Part shown: positions 26,434 to 36,197 of the stretch, piece by piece | Layout: every line of letters begins with the position of its first letter | Numbering within the stretch: position 1 is the first letter of the stretch | Origin: Geodermatophilus amargosae | Lineage (GTDB): Bacteria; Actinomycetota; Actinomycetes; Mycobacteriales; Geodermatophilaceae | Direction of reading: 5' to 3' | DNA: 64,000 nt | Assembly (NCBI RefSeq): GCF_900116515.1 | Contig: NZ_FPBA01000019.1 | Coordinates: 41,759 to 105,758 of the forward strand | The notes under the pieces: generated by a model | What the model was told of the DNA's origin: nothing | The model's input: only the letters and a program-made list of their open reading frames with translations | Database searches by the model: none | Translations under genes and position numbers: made by a program

Positions 26434-28437
26434 GTGACTCTCAGCGCCCCCCACGTGCCGCGGCCCCGAGGCGACCAGCCCGGTGAGCCCGGCGGCGCAC
26501 CGGCGGGGACGAGGCTGCGGGCCATCGACACGCTGCTGGCCGACCGCGGCCAGATGTTCCGCGCCCTCTTCCTGTCCTCCCCGGTCCCCAAGGCCCTCGT
26601 CGACCTCGACGGCCACCTGCTCGTGGTCAACGACGCGCTGTGCGCGCTGTCCGGCCGCGGCATCGACGACATGGTCGGCCGGCACGTCGACCTGCTCGCC
26701 CACCCCGACGAGGCCCCGCTCCCCGAGGGGGAGACCAGCGGTGGTCCCGGCAGCGTGCCGGGGCTGGACCCGTGGCTGCGCCAGGACGGCGAGCGCCGCC
26801 TGCGCCGCGCCGACGGCAGCGAGCTGTGGGTGCAGCAGTCCCACGACGTCGTCCACCGCAGCACCGGGGAGCCACACTTCGTCGTGCTGTCGCTGGTCGA
26901 CGTCACCGACCGGCGGCGGGCCGAGGAGGACCTGGTCCGCCGGGCCTTCACCGACCCGCTCACCGGGCTGCCCAACCGCCGCGCGCTCACCGACCGGCTC
27001 GCCCACGCCCTCGCGCTGTCCCGGCGCCGGGGGCTGCAGGTCGGCCTCGTGCACCTGGACCTCGACCGGTTCCAGGCGGTCAACGACACCCTCGGCACCG
27101 AGGCCGGCGACCAGCTGCTCAGCCAGGTCGCCGACCGGCTGCGCTGGAGCACCCGGGTCGAGGACACCGCCGTCCGGCTGGGCGCCGACGAGTTCCTCAT
27201 CCTCGCCGAGGACGTCGAGGACCTCGACGGGCTGCGCGCGCTCGCCGACCGGCTGCTGTCGGTGCTCGACGACCCGTTCCTGCTCGGCGGCCGGGAGATC
27301 GTGCTGTCGGCGAGCGTCGGCCTGACGATGGGCTCCGACGTCGCCCCGGACGACCTGCTGCGCCAGGCGCACAGCGCGCTCACCTACGCCAAGCGGGACG
27401 GCAGCCGGGCGCGCATCGAGGTGCACGACGGCGGCCTCACCGAGGACGAGGTCGACCTGCTGCAGCTGGAGACCGACCTGCGCCGGGCACTGGACGGCAA
27501 CGAGCTGCGGCTGTTCTACCAGCCGATCGTCTCCCTGGCCGACGAGACGCTGCTCGGCTACGAGGCCCTGATCCGCTGGCAGCACCCCACCCGCGGGCTG
27601 CTCCCGCCCGGCGCCTTCCTCGACGCCGCCGAGAACAACCGGCTGACCTCGCGGCTGGGCGCGTGGGTGCTCCGCCAGGCGTGCACCGACGCCGCCGGGT
27701 GGCCGGCCGGGCTGCGCGTGCACGTCAACGTCTCCGCCCGCCACCTCGCCGAGGAGGGCTTCAGCGACCTGGTCGCCGCCGCGCTGGACGAGTCGGGCCT
27801 GCCGCCCGAGCGGCTGGAGCTGGAGATCACCGAGTCGACGGCGCTGTTCGCCGCCGAGGCGACGCTGCAGGCGGTGTCGGAGGTGACCGAGCGCGGCGTG
27901 ACCCTGGCGCTCGACGACTTCGGCACCGGCTACTCGGCCATCACCGCGCTGCACCGGCTGCCGATCCACACGGTCAAGATCGACCGGTCGTTCGTGGCCG
28001 ACGTCGTCACCCGGCCCTCCACCGCCGCGCTCGTGCAGGGGCTGCTGAACCTCGGGCAGGGCATGGGCCTGCAGGTGATCGCCGAGGGCATCGAGGACCT
28101 CGATCAGGCCGACTGGCTGCGCCGGCACGGGTGCGCGATGGCCCAGGGCTACGCCTTCGGCCGCCCGGCCCCGCTGCCCAGCCGCGCCGAGGCACTGATG
28201 GCCGAGGTGCTCGTCGAGCAGGCCGCCGAGGAGGCCGCCGCCGTCCTCGAGGCCGTGACCGGCGAGCTCGAGGCGGTCACCGGCGGGCTGCCCCCGGTCC
28301 CGGACCCGGCCGGTGCCGACGGCGTCGACCTGTTCCTGCTCGACGACGTCGACACCCCGCCCGCCCGGCCGTTCCTCGTGGTCGTCGAGGACCACACCGA
28401 CGAGCCCGACGACGACGCGGACCGGCCCCGGGCGTAG
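26434..28437 (+). CDS. PAS-GGDEF-EAL cyclic-di-GMP protein
   Basis: 667 residues from the GTG at 26434 (an ATG at 26386 would add 16). A PAS sensor (about 30-160, ALFLSSPVPKALVDLDGHLLVVND) is followed by a GGDEF domain whose signature is RLGADEF (residues about 249-254, GADEF rather than GGDEF). The EAL domain looks complete: GYEALIRWQHP (near 377), HVNVSARHL, LELEITEST, LALDDFGTGYSA, VKIDRSFV, VIAEGIED and QGYAFGRP. It is therefore most likely a c-di-GMP phosphodiesterase with a doubtful cyclase half. No membrane segment, so it is cytosolic. The acidic C-terminal tail of about 80 residues is not a known domain. Confidence 0.9.
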   Translation: MTLSAPHVPRPRGDQPGEPGGAPAGTRLRAIDTLLADRGQMFRALFLSSPVPKALVDLDGHLLVVNDALCALSGRGIDDMVGRHVDLLAHPDEAPLPEGETSGGPGSVPGLDPWLRQDGERRLRRADGSELWVQQSHDVVHRSTGEPHFVVLSLVDVTDRRRAEEDLVRRAFTDPLTGLPNRRALTDRLAHALALSRRRGLQVGLVHLDLDRFQAVNDTLGTEAGDQLLSQVADRLRWSTRVEDTAVRLGADEFLILAEDVEDLDGLRALADRLLSVLDDPFLLGGREIVLSASVGLTMGSDVAPDDLLRQAHSALTYAKRDGSRARIEVHDGGLTEDEVDLLQLETDLRRALDGNELRLFYQPIVSLADETLLGYEALIRWQHPTRGLLPPGAFLDAAENNRLTSRLGAWVLRQACTDAAGWPAGLRVHVNVSARHLAEEGFSDLVAAALDESGLPPERLELEITESTALFAAEATLQAVSEVTERGVTLALDDFGTGYSAITALHRLPIHTVKIDRSFVADVVTRPSTAALVQGLLNLGQGMGLQVIAEGIEDLDQADWLRRHGCAMAQGYAFGRPAPLPSRAEALMAEVLVEQAAEEAAAVLEAVTGELEAVTGGLPPVPDPAGADGVDLFLLDDVDTPPARPFLVVVEDHTDEPDDDADRPRA

Positions 28438-28449
28438 GGAAAGGCGGTC

Positions 28450-29271
28450 TCAGCCCCGCGCCAGCGTGAGCGGCACCGGTCGCTTGGCCGCCCGGCCGTC
28501 GCCGGAGGACCGGCCGCGCACGCGGCGGGCGACCCACGGCGCGACGAAGCCGCGCACCCAGGCGGCCTCCTCGGCCAGCGCCGCCCGCAGCGCCCGCGGC
28601 GGGGGCGGCGGCAGCGGCGTGCGCCAGTCGCCGCCGTCGGCGACGGGCACCCCCAGCGCCTCGGCCGCGGCCAGCGCGGTGCGCCGGTGCCCCTCGGCGG
28701 TGAGGTGGATGCGGTCGCTGTCCCACATCCGCCAGTCCTGCAGCCAGGCGGCACCCCACTGGTCGAGCACGACGGCGCCGTGCCGCGCGGCGATCGACCA
28801 CAGCGAGGCGTTGAAGACGGCAACCCGGCCGCGGGTGCGCCGGATGATCGGCGTCTGCCGCGGGTCGACGCCGGTGGCCAGCAGCACGTCGGCGCCGTCG
28901 GCACGCAAGCCGGCCACCGCCTCCTCCAGCGCCGCGGCCAGCCGGTCGGGGTCGGCGCCGGGGCGCAGCAGGTCGTTGCCCCCGGCCACCAGGCTCACCA
29001 GGTCCGGCCGTGCGGCGCGGGCCACCGGCACCTGCTCGGCGAGGACCTGCGGCAGGAGCCGGCCGCGGATGGCCAGGTTGGCGTACTCCACGTCGGCGTC
29101 GGGCTGCGCGGCCGCAGCGGCGACGGCCAGGTGCCCGGCGAGCCGGTCGGCCCAGCCGCGGTACTCGCCGGGACGGTCGGGATCGGGGTCGCCGACCCCC
29201 TCGGTGAAGGAGTCGCCGAGGGCGACGTAGCGGCGCCAGGAACGGTTCGACGGGACGAGCACGTCCCCCAC
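28450..29271 (-). CDS. SGNH/GDSL hydrolase
   Basis: 273 residues. Block I ALGDSFTEGVGDP holds the nucleophile Ser, block III is VAGGNDLLRPG with the oxyanion Asn, and block V is DRIHLTAEGHRR with catalytic Asp and His. No signal peptide, so it is probably a cytosolic esterase of unknown substrate. The C-terminal 60 residues after VADGGDWRTPLPP are Pro/Arg-rich and outside the fold. It lies 34 nt downstream of the flavoprotein gene on the same strand and may be cotranscribed. Confidence 0.88.
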   Translation of the reverse strand: MGDVLVPSNRSWRRYVALGDSFTEGVGDPDPDRPGEYRGWADRLAGHLAVAAAAAQPDADVEYANLAIRGRLLPQVLAEQVPVARAARPDLVSLVAGGNDLLRPGADPDRLAAALEEAVAGLRADGADVLLATGVDPRQTPIIRRTRGRVAVFNASLWSIAARHGAVVLDQWGAAWLQDWRMWDSDRIHLTAEGHRRTALAAAEALGVPVADGGDWRTPLPPPPPRALRAALAEEAAWVRGFVAPWVARRVRGRSSGDGRAAKRPVPLTLARG

Positions 29272-29305
29272 TCCAGCACGGTGGAGGGGGACACGGCGCG
29301 CCGGC

Positions 29306-30730
29306 CTAGCCGCGCCAGGTCTCCAGCAGCCGCAGCCAGATCTCGCTGACCGTCGGGTAGGCCGGGACCGCGTGCCACAGCCGCGCGATCGGCACCTCCC
29401 CGACGACGGCGACCGTGGCCGCGTGCAGCAGTTCGGCCACCGCGGGGCCGACGAAGGTGACGCCGAGCAGCACCTCCCGCTCGGTGTCGACGACGGCGAT
29501 CGCGGTGCCCTCGTAGCCGTCGGCGAACAGCGACGCGCCCGCGACCGAGCCGATCGGGTACTCGACGACGCGGTGCGGCAGGTCCTGCTCCTGCGCCTGG
29601 GCGCTGGTCAGCCCGACGCTGGCCACCTGCGGGTCGGTGAACACGACCGACGGCGTGGCGGCGCGGTCGGCGGTGGCCGCGTGCGGCGACCAGTCGGCGC
29701 CGGAGGCCTCCTCGCCCCGCGCGCGGGCGACGATCGCCGCCGCGGCCTGGCGGGCCTGGTACTTGCCCATGTGGGTGAGCAGCCGGCGGCCGTTGACGTC
29801 GCCGACGCCGTAGAGCCACGGCAGCCCGCGCACCTGCAGCGTGTCGTCGACGTCGAGGTACTCCCCCGGCTCGAGGCCGACGGCGTCCACGCCGATGCCG
29901 GTGGTCCGCGCCCGCCGCCCGACGGCCACGAGCACCTCGTCGCCGCGGACCTCGCCCTCGGCGGTCGCGAGCACGACCTCGTCGTCCTCCCGGCGGGCGG
30001 CGCGGACCTCCGAGTCCAGCCGCACGTCGACGCCGCGGTCGCGCAGCGAGGCCAGCACGGCGTCGCCGGCCTGCGGCTCGGCGCCGGGCAGCAGCCGGTC
30101 GCCCTGCTGGAACAGCGTCACCTGCGAGCCCAGGGCGCTCCAGGCGAAGGACATCTCGCAGCCCACGTAGCCGCCGCCGATGACCAGCAGCCGGCGCGGG
30201 GCCTCCTTGGCGCTGGTGGCCTCGCGCGGGGTCCAGGGCTGCGCGCCGGGCAGGCCCTCGACCGGCGGCACGGCGGCCTCCGAGCCGGTGCAGACGGCGA
30301 CCGCGTGCCGGGCGGTCAGCGTCGTCTCGCCGCCGTCGGCCCGGGTGACGACGACGGTGCGGTCGCCGGTCAGCCGCGCGGTGCCGCGGACCAGGTCGAT
30401 GCCGGCGCCCTCGACCCACTGCACCTGGCTCGAGTCGTCCCAGTCGTGCGTGAAGGAGTCGCGGCGCTCGAGGGTGGCGGCGACGTCCTGCTCCCCGGTG
30501 ACGGCGGCCGCGGCCCCCTTGACCGCCCTCGCCTCCTCGATGGCCTCGGTGCCGCGCAGCAGCGCCTTGCTCGGCATGCACGCGTAGTAGGAGCACTCGC
30601 CGCCCACGAGGTGCTCCTCCACCAGCACCGCGCTCAGCCCGCCCCTCACGACGACGTCGGCGACGTTCTCCCCGGTCGAGCCGGCTCCCATCACGACGAC
30701 GTCGTAGGTCTTCTCGTCTGCGCTGCTCAC
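29306..30730 (-). CDS. Disulfide-reductase-like FAD/NAD(P) oxidoreductase
   Basis: 474 residues with the lipoamide-dehydrogenase architecture: FAD Rossmann VVVMGAGSTGENVA, the redox disulfide Cys46-Cys51 in GGECSYYACMPSKAL, NAD(P) site LLVIGGGYVGCEMS, the second FAD motif LYGVGDVNGR and a dimerisation domain. In the C-terminal active-site loop the family His before PT is Tyr458 (VPAYPTVSE), while Glu463 is kept. The His-Glu base needed for dithiol exchange is therefore altered, and the substrate may differ from lipoamide, mycothiol or mercury. The GTG start follows GAGGA. A flavin reductase is divergently transcribed. Confidence 0.85.
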   Translation of the reverse strand: MSSADEKTYDVVVMGAGSTGENVADVVVRGGLSAVLVEEHLVGGECSYYACMPSKALLRGTEAIEEARAVKGAAAAVTGEQDVAATLERRDSFTHDWDDSSQVQWVEGAGIDLVRGTARLTGDRTVVVTRADGGETTLTARHAVAVCTGSEAAVPPVEGLPGAQPWTPREATSAKEAPRRLLVIGGGYVGCEMSFAWSALGSQVTLFQQGDRLLPGAEPQAGDAVLASLRDRGVDVRLDSEVRAARREDDEVVLATAEGEVRGDEVLVAVGRRARTTGIGVDAVGLEPGEYLDVDDTLQVRGLPWLYGVGDVNGRRLLTHMGKYQARQAAAAIVARARGEEASGADWSPHAATADRAATPSVVFTDPQVASVGLTSAQAQEQDLPHRVVEYPIGSVAGASLFADGYEGTAIAVVDTEREVLLGVTFVGPAVAELLHAATVAVVGEVPIARLWHAVPAYPTVSEIWLRLLETWRG

Positions 30731-30764
30731 CGGGCCATCCTCGCGGGTGTGGTCGACTGGCCGC

Positions 30765-31265
30765 ATGCCCGTGTCCCCCGCCGACTTCAGCGCCGCGCTG
30801 CGCCAGTACGCGGCGGGGGTGGCCCTGATGACCGTGCGGGACGACATCGACGACGTCGGGACGACGGTCACCTCGGTGATGAGCGTGTCGGCCGACCCGC
30901 CGCTGGTCGCCGTCGGGCTGACCGCCGACGGCTACCCGGCCGAGGTGCTGGAGGCCGTGGGCACCTGCGGGCTGACCGTGCTGGCGGCGGGTCAGGCGAT
31001 CCTCGCCAGCCGGTTCTCCTCGGCCGGGCGGCCCTCGGCGCGGCACCTGCTGGAGGCGGTGCCGTGGTCGCGGGCGCCGGGCAGCGGGGCGATCGTGCTC
31101 GACGGCGGCGTCGTCGCGCTGGACTGCCGGCTCGACCGCCTGGTCCCGGCCGGGGACCACGTGCTGGCGCTGCTCGCCGTCGAGGCGGTCCCGGTGCTGC
31201 ACGACGGCGCGGCGCCCCTGCTGCGGCTGCGCGGCCGCTACGCCGACGCCCCCGGGAGCCGGTAG
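30765..31265 (+). CDS. Flavin reductase-like FMN-binding protein
   Basis: 166 residues of the split-barrel flavin reductase family: FSAALRQYAAGVALMTVR, TTVTSVMSVSADPPLVAVGL, the CGLTVLAAGQAILASRFSS segment and LDCRLDRLVPAGDHVL. These reduce free FMN for monooxygenases or bind flavin or heme as standalone proteins. The partner is unknown; an LLM oxidoreductase is 4.5 kb away. The ATG at 30765 gives the family N-terminus. Confidence 0.88.
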   Translation: MPVSPADFSAALRQYAAGVALMTVRDDIDDVGTTVTSVMSVSADPPLVAVGLTADGYPAEVLEAVGTCGLTVLAAGQAILASRFSSAGRPSARHLLEAVPWSRAPGSGAIVLDGGVVALDCRLDRLVPAGDHVLALLAVEAVPVLHDGAAPLLRLRGRYADAPGSR

Positions 31266-31305
31266 CACCCCGAAGGCCGTCCCTCGGCTCGCGGGGTCCG
31301 GGGTC

Positions 31306-31311
31306 TAGCGT
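31306..31311 (+). promoter_or_regulatory. -10 box of leaderless fbiC promoter
   Basis: TAGCGT, 8 nt before the ATG at 31320. No Shine-Dalgarno precedes the start. Confidence 0.5.
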
Positions 31312-31319
31312 CGGGGGCG

Positions 31320-33935
31320 ATGAGCGAGCCGCAGACCCCCGTGCCGTCCGGCCTCCGCCGGGCCCTCGCCCGCGCCGAGCGGGGCGTGACCCTCGACGCC
31401 GCCGAGGCCGAGGTCCTGCTGTCGGCCCGCGGCCTCGCCGACGGTGACCCGCTGGACCGGCTGCTGACCGCCGCCTCGCGCGTCCGCGACGCCGGGCTCG
31501 CCTCGGCCGGGCGCCCGGGGATCGTCACCTATAGCCGCAAGGTCTTCATCCCGCTCACCCACCTGTGCCGCGACCGGTGCCACTACTGCACCTTCGTGAC
31601 GACGCCCGGGCAGCTGCGCCGCGAGGGGAAGGCGCCGTTCCTGTCCCCCGACGAGGTGCTCGACATCGCCCGGCAGGGCGCGGCGCTGGGGTGCAAGGAG
31701 GCGCTGTTCACCCTCGGCGACCGCCCCGAGGACCGCTGGCCGGTGGCTGCCGAGTGGCTCGAGGCGCACGGGTTCGACTCCACGCTGGGCTACCTGCGCG
31801 CGATGGCGATCCGGGTGCTCGAGGAGACCGGGCTGCTGCCGCACCTCAACCCCGGGGTCATGACCTGGGAGGAGGTCCAGCGGCTCAAGCCGGTGTCGGC
31901 CTCGATGGGGATGATGCTCGAGACGACGGCGACCCGGCTGTGGTCCGAGCCCGGCGGCCCGCACTTCGGCAGCCCCGACAAGGAGCCCGCCGTCCGGCTG
32001 CGGGTGCTCGAGGACGCCGGCCGCTCGGCGGTCCCCTTCACCACCGGCGTGCTGCTGGGCATCGGCGAGACGCCGGCCGAGCGGGTCGACGCCGTCCTGC
32101 AGATCCGCGCCGCGCACCAGCGGCACGGGCACGTGCAGGAGGTCATCGTCCAGAACTTCCGGGCCAAGCCGCGTACCGCGATGGCCGCGCACGACGACCT
32201 GGCGCTGCAGGAGTACGTGGCCGCCGTCGCCGTCACCCGGCTGCTGCTCGGACCGCGGGCGCGGGTGCAGGCCCCGCCGAACCTGTCGGACTCCACCGAG
32301 CTCGGGCTGCTGCTGCGCGCCGGCGTCGACGACTGGGGCGGGGTCAGCCCGCTCACGCCCGACCACGTCAACCCCGAGCGGCCCTGGCCCCACACCGACG
32401 AGCTCGCCGCGCTGACCGCCGAGGGCGGGTTCACGCTGCGCGAGCGGCTGGCCGCCCAGCCCCGGTACGTGCTGGAGCCCGAGCCGTGGCTGGACCCGCG
32501 GGTGCGCCCGCACGTGGCCGCGCTGGCCGGGGACGACGGCCTGGCGGTCGAGGGCCGCGTGCCGGCCGGGCTGCCGTGGCAGGAGCCCGACGAGGCGTGG
32601 GTGACGTCAGGGCCGGGGTCCGGCCGCACCGACCTGCACGTCGAGGTCGACACCGTCGGGCGCACCGGCGACCGGCGCGGCGACTTCGACGCCGTCTACG
32701 GCGACTGGGCCGACCTGCGCTCGCGCACCGAGGCGGCCCGCGACGGCTCCTCCACTGCGCTGGCCGTGGGCGACCCCGAGGTGCACGCCGCGCTGCGGGT
32801 GGCCGAGCGGGACCCCGCCGGGCTGTCCGACGCGCAGTACCTGGCGCTCCTCGGTGCCGACGGCGCCGACCTCGAGGCGCTGACCGCGCTGGCCGACGCC
32901 GTCCGCCGCGACGTCAACGGCGACGACGTCACCTACGTCGTCAACCGGAACGTCAACTTCACCAACGTCTGCTACACCGGCTGCCGGTTCTGCGCCTTCG
33001 CCCAGCGGCGCACCGACGCCGACGCCTACACGCTGTCGCTGTCCGAGGTCGGCGACCGGGTGGACCGCGCGTGGGCCGCCGGCGCCACCGAGATCTGCAT
33101 GCAGGGCGGCATCCACCCCGACCTGCCCGGCACCGCCTACCTCGACCTGATCGGCGAGGTGAAGCGGCGGCAGCCGGAGATCCACCTGCACGCCTTCTCG
33201 CCGATGGAGATCGTCAACGCCGCGACCCGCACCGGCCTGTCGTTCGAGGACTTCCTCGTCGCGGCCCGCGACGCCGGGCTCGACTCGGTCCCGGGCACGG
33301 CGGCGGAGATCCTCGACGACGACGTCCGCTGGGTGCTGACCAAGGGCAAGCTGCCCGCGGCGACCTGGCTGGAGATCATCGGCACCGCGCACCGCGTGGG
33401 CATCCCGACGACGTCGACGATGATGTACGGCCACGTCGACACCCCCCCGCACTGGGTGGCGCACCTGCGCACCCTCGCCCGCCAGCAGGACGAGACCGGG
33501 GGGTTCACCGAGTTCGTGCTGCTGCCGTTCGTGCACCACAACTCACCGATCTACCTGGCCGGCGTCGCCCGGCCGGGGCCGACGGTGCGGGAGAACCGGG
33601 CCGTCCACGCGGTGGCCCGGCTGCTGCTGCACGGCCGGATCCCGAACATCCAGACGTCCTGGGTCAAGCTCGCCGACGCGGGGACGAAGGCGGTGCTGCA
33701 GGGCGGGGCCAACGACCTCGGCGGCACGCTGATGGAGGAGACGATCAGCCGCATGGCCGGCAGCGAGAACGGCTCGCTGAAGACCATCGCCGAGCTCGAG
33801 GCCATGGCCGCCGCGATCGGCCGGCCCGCCCAGCAGCGCACCACCGGCTACGGCACGCCGTCCGAGGAGCGGCTGGCGACCGCCCGCTCCGACGCCGGCC
33901 GCCGCGCGCTCGACCTCTCGATCACGCCGGTCTGA
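31320..33935 (+). CDS. fbiC: FO synthase (CofG-CofH fusion)
   Basis: 871 residues, the fused form typical of actinobacteria. It makes 7,8-didemethyl-8-hydroxy-5-deazariboflavin (FO), the F420 chromophore, from tyrosine and a ribityl-diaminouracil. The CofG half has the radical-SAM cluster motif [10 protein letters not shown] from about residue 83. The CofH half has [10 protein letters not shown] from about 551, followed by [14 protein letters not shown]. Both CxxxCxxC sets are intact. It stands alone; no other cof or fbi gene is in the window. Confidence 0.97.
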   Translation: MSEPQTPVPSGLRRALARAERGVTLDAAEAEVLLSARGLADGDPLDRLLTAASRVRDAGLASAGRPGIVTYSRKVFIPLTHLCRDRCHYCTFVTTPGQLRREGKAPFLSPDEVLDIARQGAALGCKEALFTLGDRPEDRWPVAAEWLEAHGFDSTLGYLRAMAIRVLEETGLLPHLNPGVMTWEEVQRLKPVSASMGMMLETTATRLWSEPGGPHFGSPDKEPAVRLRVLEDAGRSAVPFTTGVLLGIGETPAERVDAVLQIRAAHQRHGHVQEVIVQNFRAKPRTAMAAHDDLALQEYVAAVAVTRLLLGPRARVQAPPNLSDSTELGLLLRAGVDDWGGVSPLTPDHVNPERPWPHTDELAALTAEGGFTLRERLAAQPRYVLEPEPWLDPRVRPHVAALAGDDGLAVEGRVPAGLPWQEPDEAWVTSGPGSGRTDLHVEVDTVGRTGDRRGDFDAVYGDWADLRSRTEAARDGSSTALAVGDPEVHAALRVAERDPAGLSDAQYLALLGADGADLEALTALADAVRRDVNGDDVTYVVNRNVNFTNVCYTGCRFCAFAQRRTDADAYTLSLSEVGDRVDRAWAAGATEICMQGGIHPDLPGTAYLDLIGEVKRRQPEIHLHAFSPMEIVNAATRTGLSFEDFLVAARDAGLDSVPGTAAEILDDDVRWVLTKGKLPAATWLEIIGTAHRVGIPTTSTMMYGHVDTPPHWVAHLRTLARQQDETGGFTEFVLLPFVHHNSPIYLAGVARPGPTVRENRAVHAVARLLLHGRIPNIQTSWVKLADAGTKAVLQGGANDLGGTLMEETISRMAGSENGSLKTIAELEAMAAAIGRPAQQRTTGYGTPSEERLATARSDAGRRALDLSITPV

Positions 33936-33981
33936 CCACGGCCCGGACGGGGTCGGGCCGGCCCGTTCCGGAGGACAGCGC

Positions 33982-34927
33982 GTGCACGTCGGACTGACCA
34001 GCCTGGTCCGACCGGACCTCGCGAGGCACGTGCCGGAGAGCCGGGCGTTCTACGCCGCTCGCGGGGAGCGGCGAGGGCCTGCGTCCCTCGAGGAGCTCCG
34101 GGAGGCGCGCGCCCGGCACGTCCCTGCTCCGCCCTCCGGGAGGGTCACCGTCGAGCAGGTCGTGGACGCATCCCGGCGGGAGGTCCCGCTGCGGATCTCC
34201 GTGCCGAGGGCCACGCCCGTGCGAGGCGTCTACCTCGACATCCCGGGTGGGGGGCTTTTACCTGGGGGCCACGGCGGGCGGGGACGCCCGCAACGCGGCG
34301 CTCGCCGAGTCGCTGGGGATCGCCGTGGTCAGCGTCGACCACCGGCTCGCGCCCGAGGACCCCTGGCCGGCCGCGCCGGACGACTGCGAGGCCGCCGCGC
34401 TCTGGCTGCTCGACCAGGCGGAGGTCCGGTTCGGCACGACCACGTCGGCCATCGGCGGCAGCTCGGCCGGGGCCACGCTGGCCATGACCACGCTGCTCCG
34501 GCTCCGGGACAGAGGCCGGGTCGATGCCCTCGCCGGCGCCGCCCTGCAGTTCGGGACCTACGACCTGAGCGGCCAGACCCCCGCGGGCCGGCTGATCGCC
34601 GACGAGTACTTCCTCGAGGCCTACGTCGGCCACCTGGCCGATCGCACCGTCCCCGACGTGTCGCCCGTCTTCGGCGACCTGCGCGGTCTACCGCCGACAC
34701 TGCTGATCGTCGGGGCGTCGGACGTCCTGCTCGAGGACAACCTGGTCATGGCGGCCCGGCTCTCCGCAGCGGGAGGTGAGGTCGACCTCCGCGTCTACCC
34801 GGAGTCGCCACACGGCTTCACCGGCCACCCCACCGGCATGGCGAGGGCCGCGCTCCACGATCGGGACGCCTGGCTCGCCGAGCGCCTGGGCGATGAGATC
34901 GCCGGGCCCGCGCCGTCTACGTCTTGA
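33982..34927 (+). pseudogene. Alpha/beta hydrolase (HSL-like), frameshifted
   Basis: Corrected for one extra base, it is about 314 residues. GTG start with GGAGG upstream. The N-terminal cap reads to VYLDIPGGG, and the rest resumes in another frame as GGFYLGATAGGDARNAALAESL. The shift lies in a run of six G (34249-34254); five would restore the frame. The oxyanion motif, normally HGGG in this family, is PGGG, so the loop has also lost its His. The GGSSAGAT nucleophile elbow, DVLLEDN acid and SPHGFTGHP base remain. Two lesions at the same motif suggest real decay, though the indel alone could be a sequencing error. Confidence 0.78.
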
Positions 34928-34952
34928 GGACCGCGACGAGAGGAGCACACCG

Positions 34953-35327
34953 GTGTTCACCGACACGAGGGCCTACAGCGGCATCGCCGTCCGCGACCTG
35001 GCGGCGGCCCGGCAGTTCTACGGCGAGGTGCTCGGGCTGCGCACGTCCGAGGACCACGGCAACCTCTGGCTGCACCTGGCCGGCGGCCGGGACACCTTCG
35101 TCTACGAGCAGCCCACCGCCACCCCGGCCAGCTACACCGTCCTGAACTTCGAGGTGGACGACGTCGGCGCCGCGGTCGGCGAACTGACCGCGCGCGGCGT
35201 GCGCTTCCAGCGCTACGACGGGATCGAGCAGGACGAGCACGGGGTCGTGCGGGGCCAGGGCCCGGACATCGCCTGGTTCACCGACCCCTCGGGCAACGTG
35301 CTCTCGGTGATCGCCGCCGACGCGTGA
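34953..35327 (+). CDS. VOC (glyoxalase/bleomycin-resistance fold) protein
   Basis: 124 residues. Two beta-alpha-beta-beta-beta units begin at YSGIAVRDLAAARQFYGEVLGL and LNFEVDDVGAAVGELTARGV. The C-terminal WFTDPSGNVLSVI is the usual metal-site strand of the superfamily. Candidate metal ligands are not all obvious, so enzyme or binding function is open. GTG start with GAGGAG 7 nt upstream. It follows the broken hydrolase by 25 nt and may have been cotranscribed with it. Confidence 0.85.
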   Translation: MFTDTRAYSGIAVRDLAAARQFYGEVLGLRTSEDHGNLWLHLAGGRDTFVYEQPTATPASYTVLNFEVDDVGAAVGELTARGVRFQRYDGIEQDEHGVVRGQGPDIAWFTDPSGNVLSVIAADA

Positions 35328-35354
35328 CCGGGCCGCGGGCGGGGTCCGACGTCC

Positions 35355-36197
35355 TCACCCGCGCAGCAGTCCCGCGAGGACGCCGACGTCCGGCAGGTCC
35401 AGGTGCGGGCGCACGTGGGCCGGCAGGCCGGCGTAGGACTCCGCGTGCCCGATCCCCGTGTGCACGGCCACGGCGAACGCGCCGCCGGCGCGCGCCATCG
35501 GCACCTCCAGCTCGGGGTCGTCGCCGACCACCGCCAGCTCCCCGGGGGTCAGGTCCAGCCGCCGGGCCGCCGTCTGCAGCGCGGCCGGCGATGGCTTGCC
35601 GACGACGGTCACCTCGCACCCGGTGACGTCGCGGACGACGGCGCTGATGGCCCGTGACGTCCCGAGCGACCTCCCCTCCGCCGTCGCGAAGAACAGCGAC
35701 TGCGAGGCGCTGTAGAACCCCGCCCCGCCGAGGACCGCGAAGCAGGCGGCCTCCAGCGCCTCGAAGGTCAGCTCCTGCCGGTACCAGCCGGCCATCACCG
35801 CGTCGCACCGCGTCCCCGGGACCGGCGGCAGCGTCTCGATCCCCGCCGCTTCCAGAGGCTCGGTGATCCCCGGGCCGCCCAGCACCATGACCCGCCGGTG
35901 ACCGGCCCCGGTGAACACGTCCACCGCGGTGGAGGCCGGCGTCAGCACCTCGTCGGCCGCGACCGGCAGGCCGATCCGCTGCAGGGCGTCCGCGCACCGT
36001 CCCGGCGTCTTCACCGTCCCGTTGGTGAAGACGCAGAACGGGAGGGACAGCTCGTGCAGCGTCCGCACCAGGTCGAGCGCTCCGGGCAGCGGGGCCAGCC
36101 CCTGGTTGTCCCGGTCGCCCAGCACCAGCGTGCCGTCCATGTCGAGGACGAAGCCGCGCACCTGCCGCAGCCGGTCGAGGGCAGCAGGATCAGGCAC
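35355..36197 (-). CDS. HAD-IIA phosphatase (NagD/pNPPase-like)
   Basis: 280 residues. Motif I is FVLDMDGTLVLGD with the nucleophile Asp, motif II is FTNGTVKTP, the C2 cap sits between, motif III Lys is VVGKPSPAA and motif IV is AVVGDDPELEV. Relatives dephosphorylate UMP, phosphoglycolate or aryl phosphates. Its start overlaps the stop of the carboxyltransferase gene by 8 bp, so it is the last gene of the carboxylation operon. A housekeeping role removing an off-pathway enol or aryl phosphate made by the upstream phosphotransferase is attractive but inferred. Confidence 0.88.
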   Translation of the reverse strand: MPDPAALDRLRQVRGFVLDMDGTLVLGDRDNQGLAPLPGALDLVRTLHELSLPFCVFTNGTVKTPGRCADALQRIGLPVAADEVLTPASTAVDVFTGAGHRRVMVLGGPGITEPLEAAGIETLPPVPGTRCDAVMAGWYRQELTFEALEAACFAVLGGAGFYSASQSLFFATAEGRSLGTSRAISAVVRDVTGCEVTVVGKPSPAALQTAARRLDLTPGELAVVGDDPELEVPMARAGGAFAVAVHTGIGHAESYAGLPAHVRPHLDLPDVGVLAGLLRG

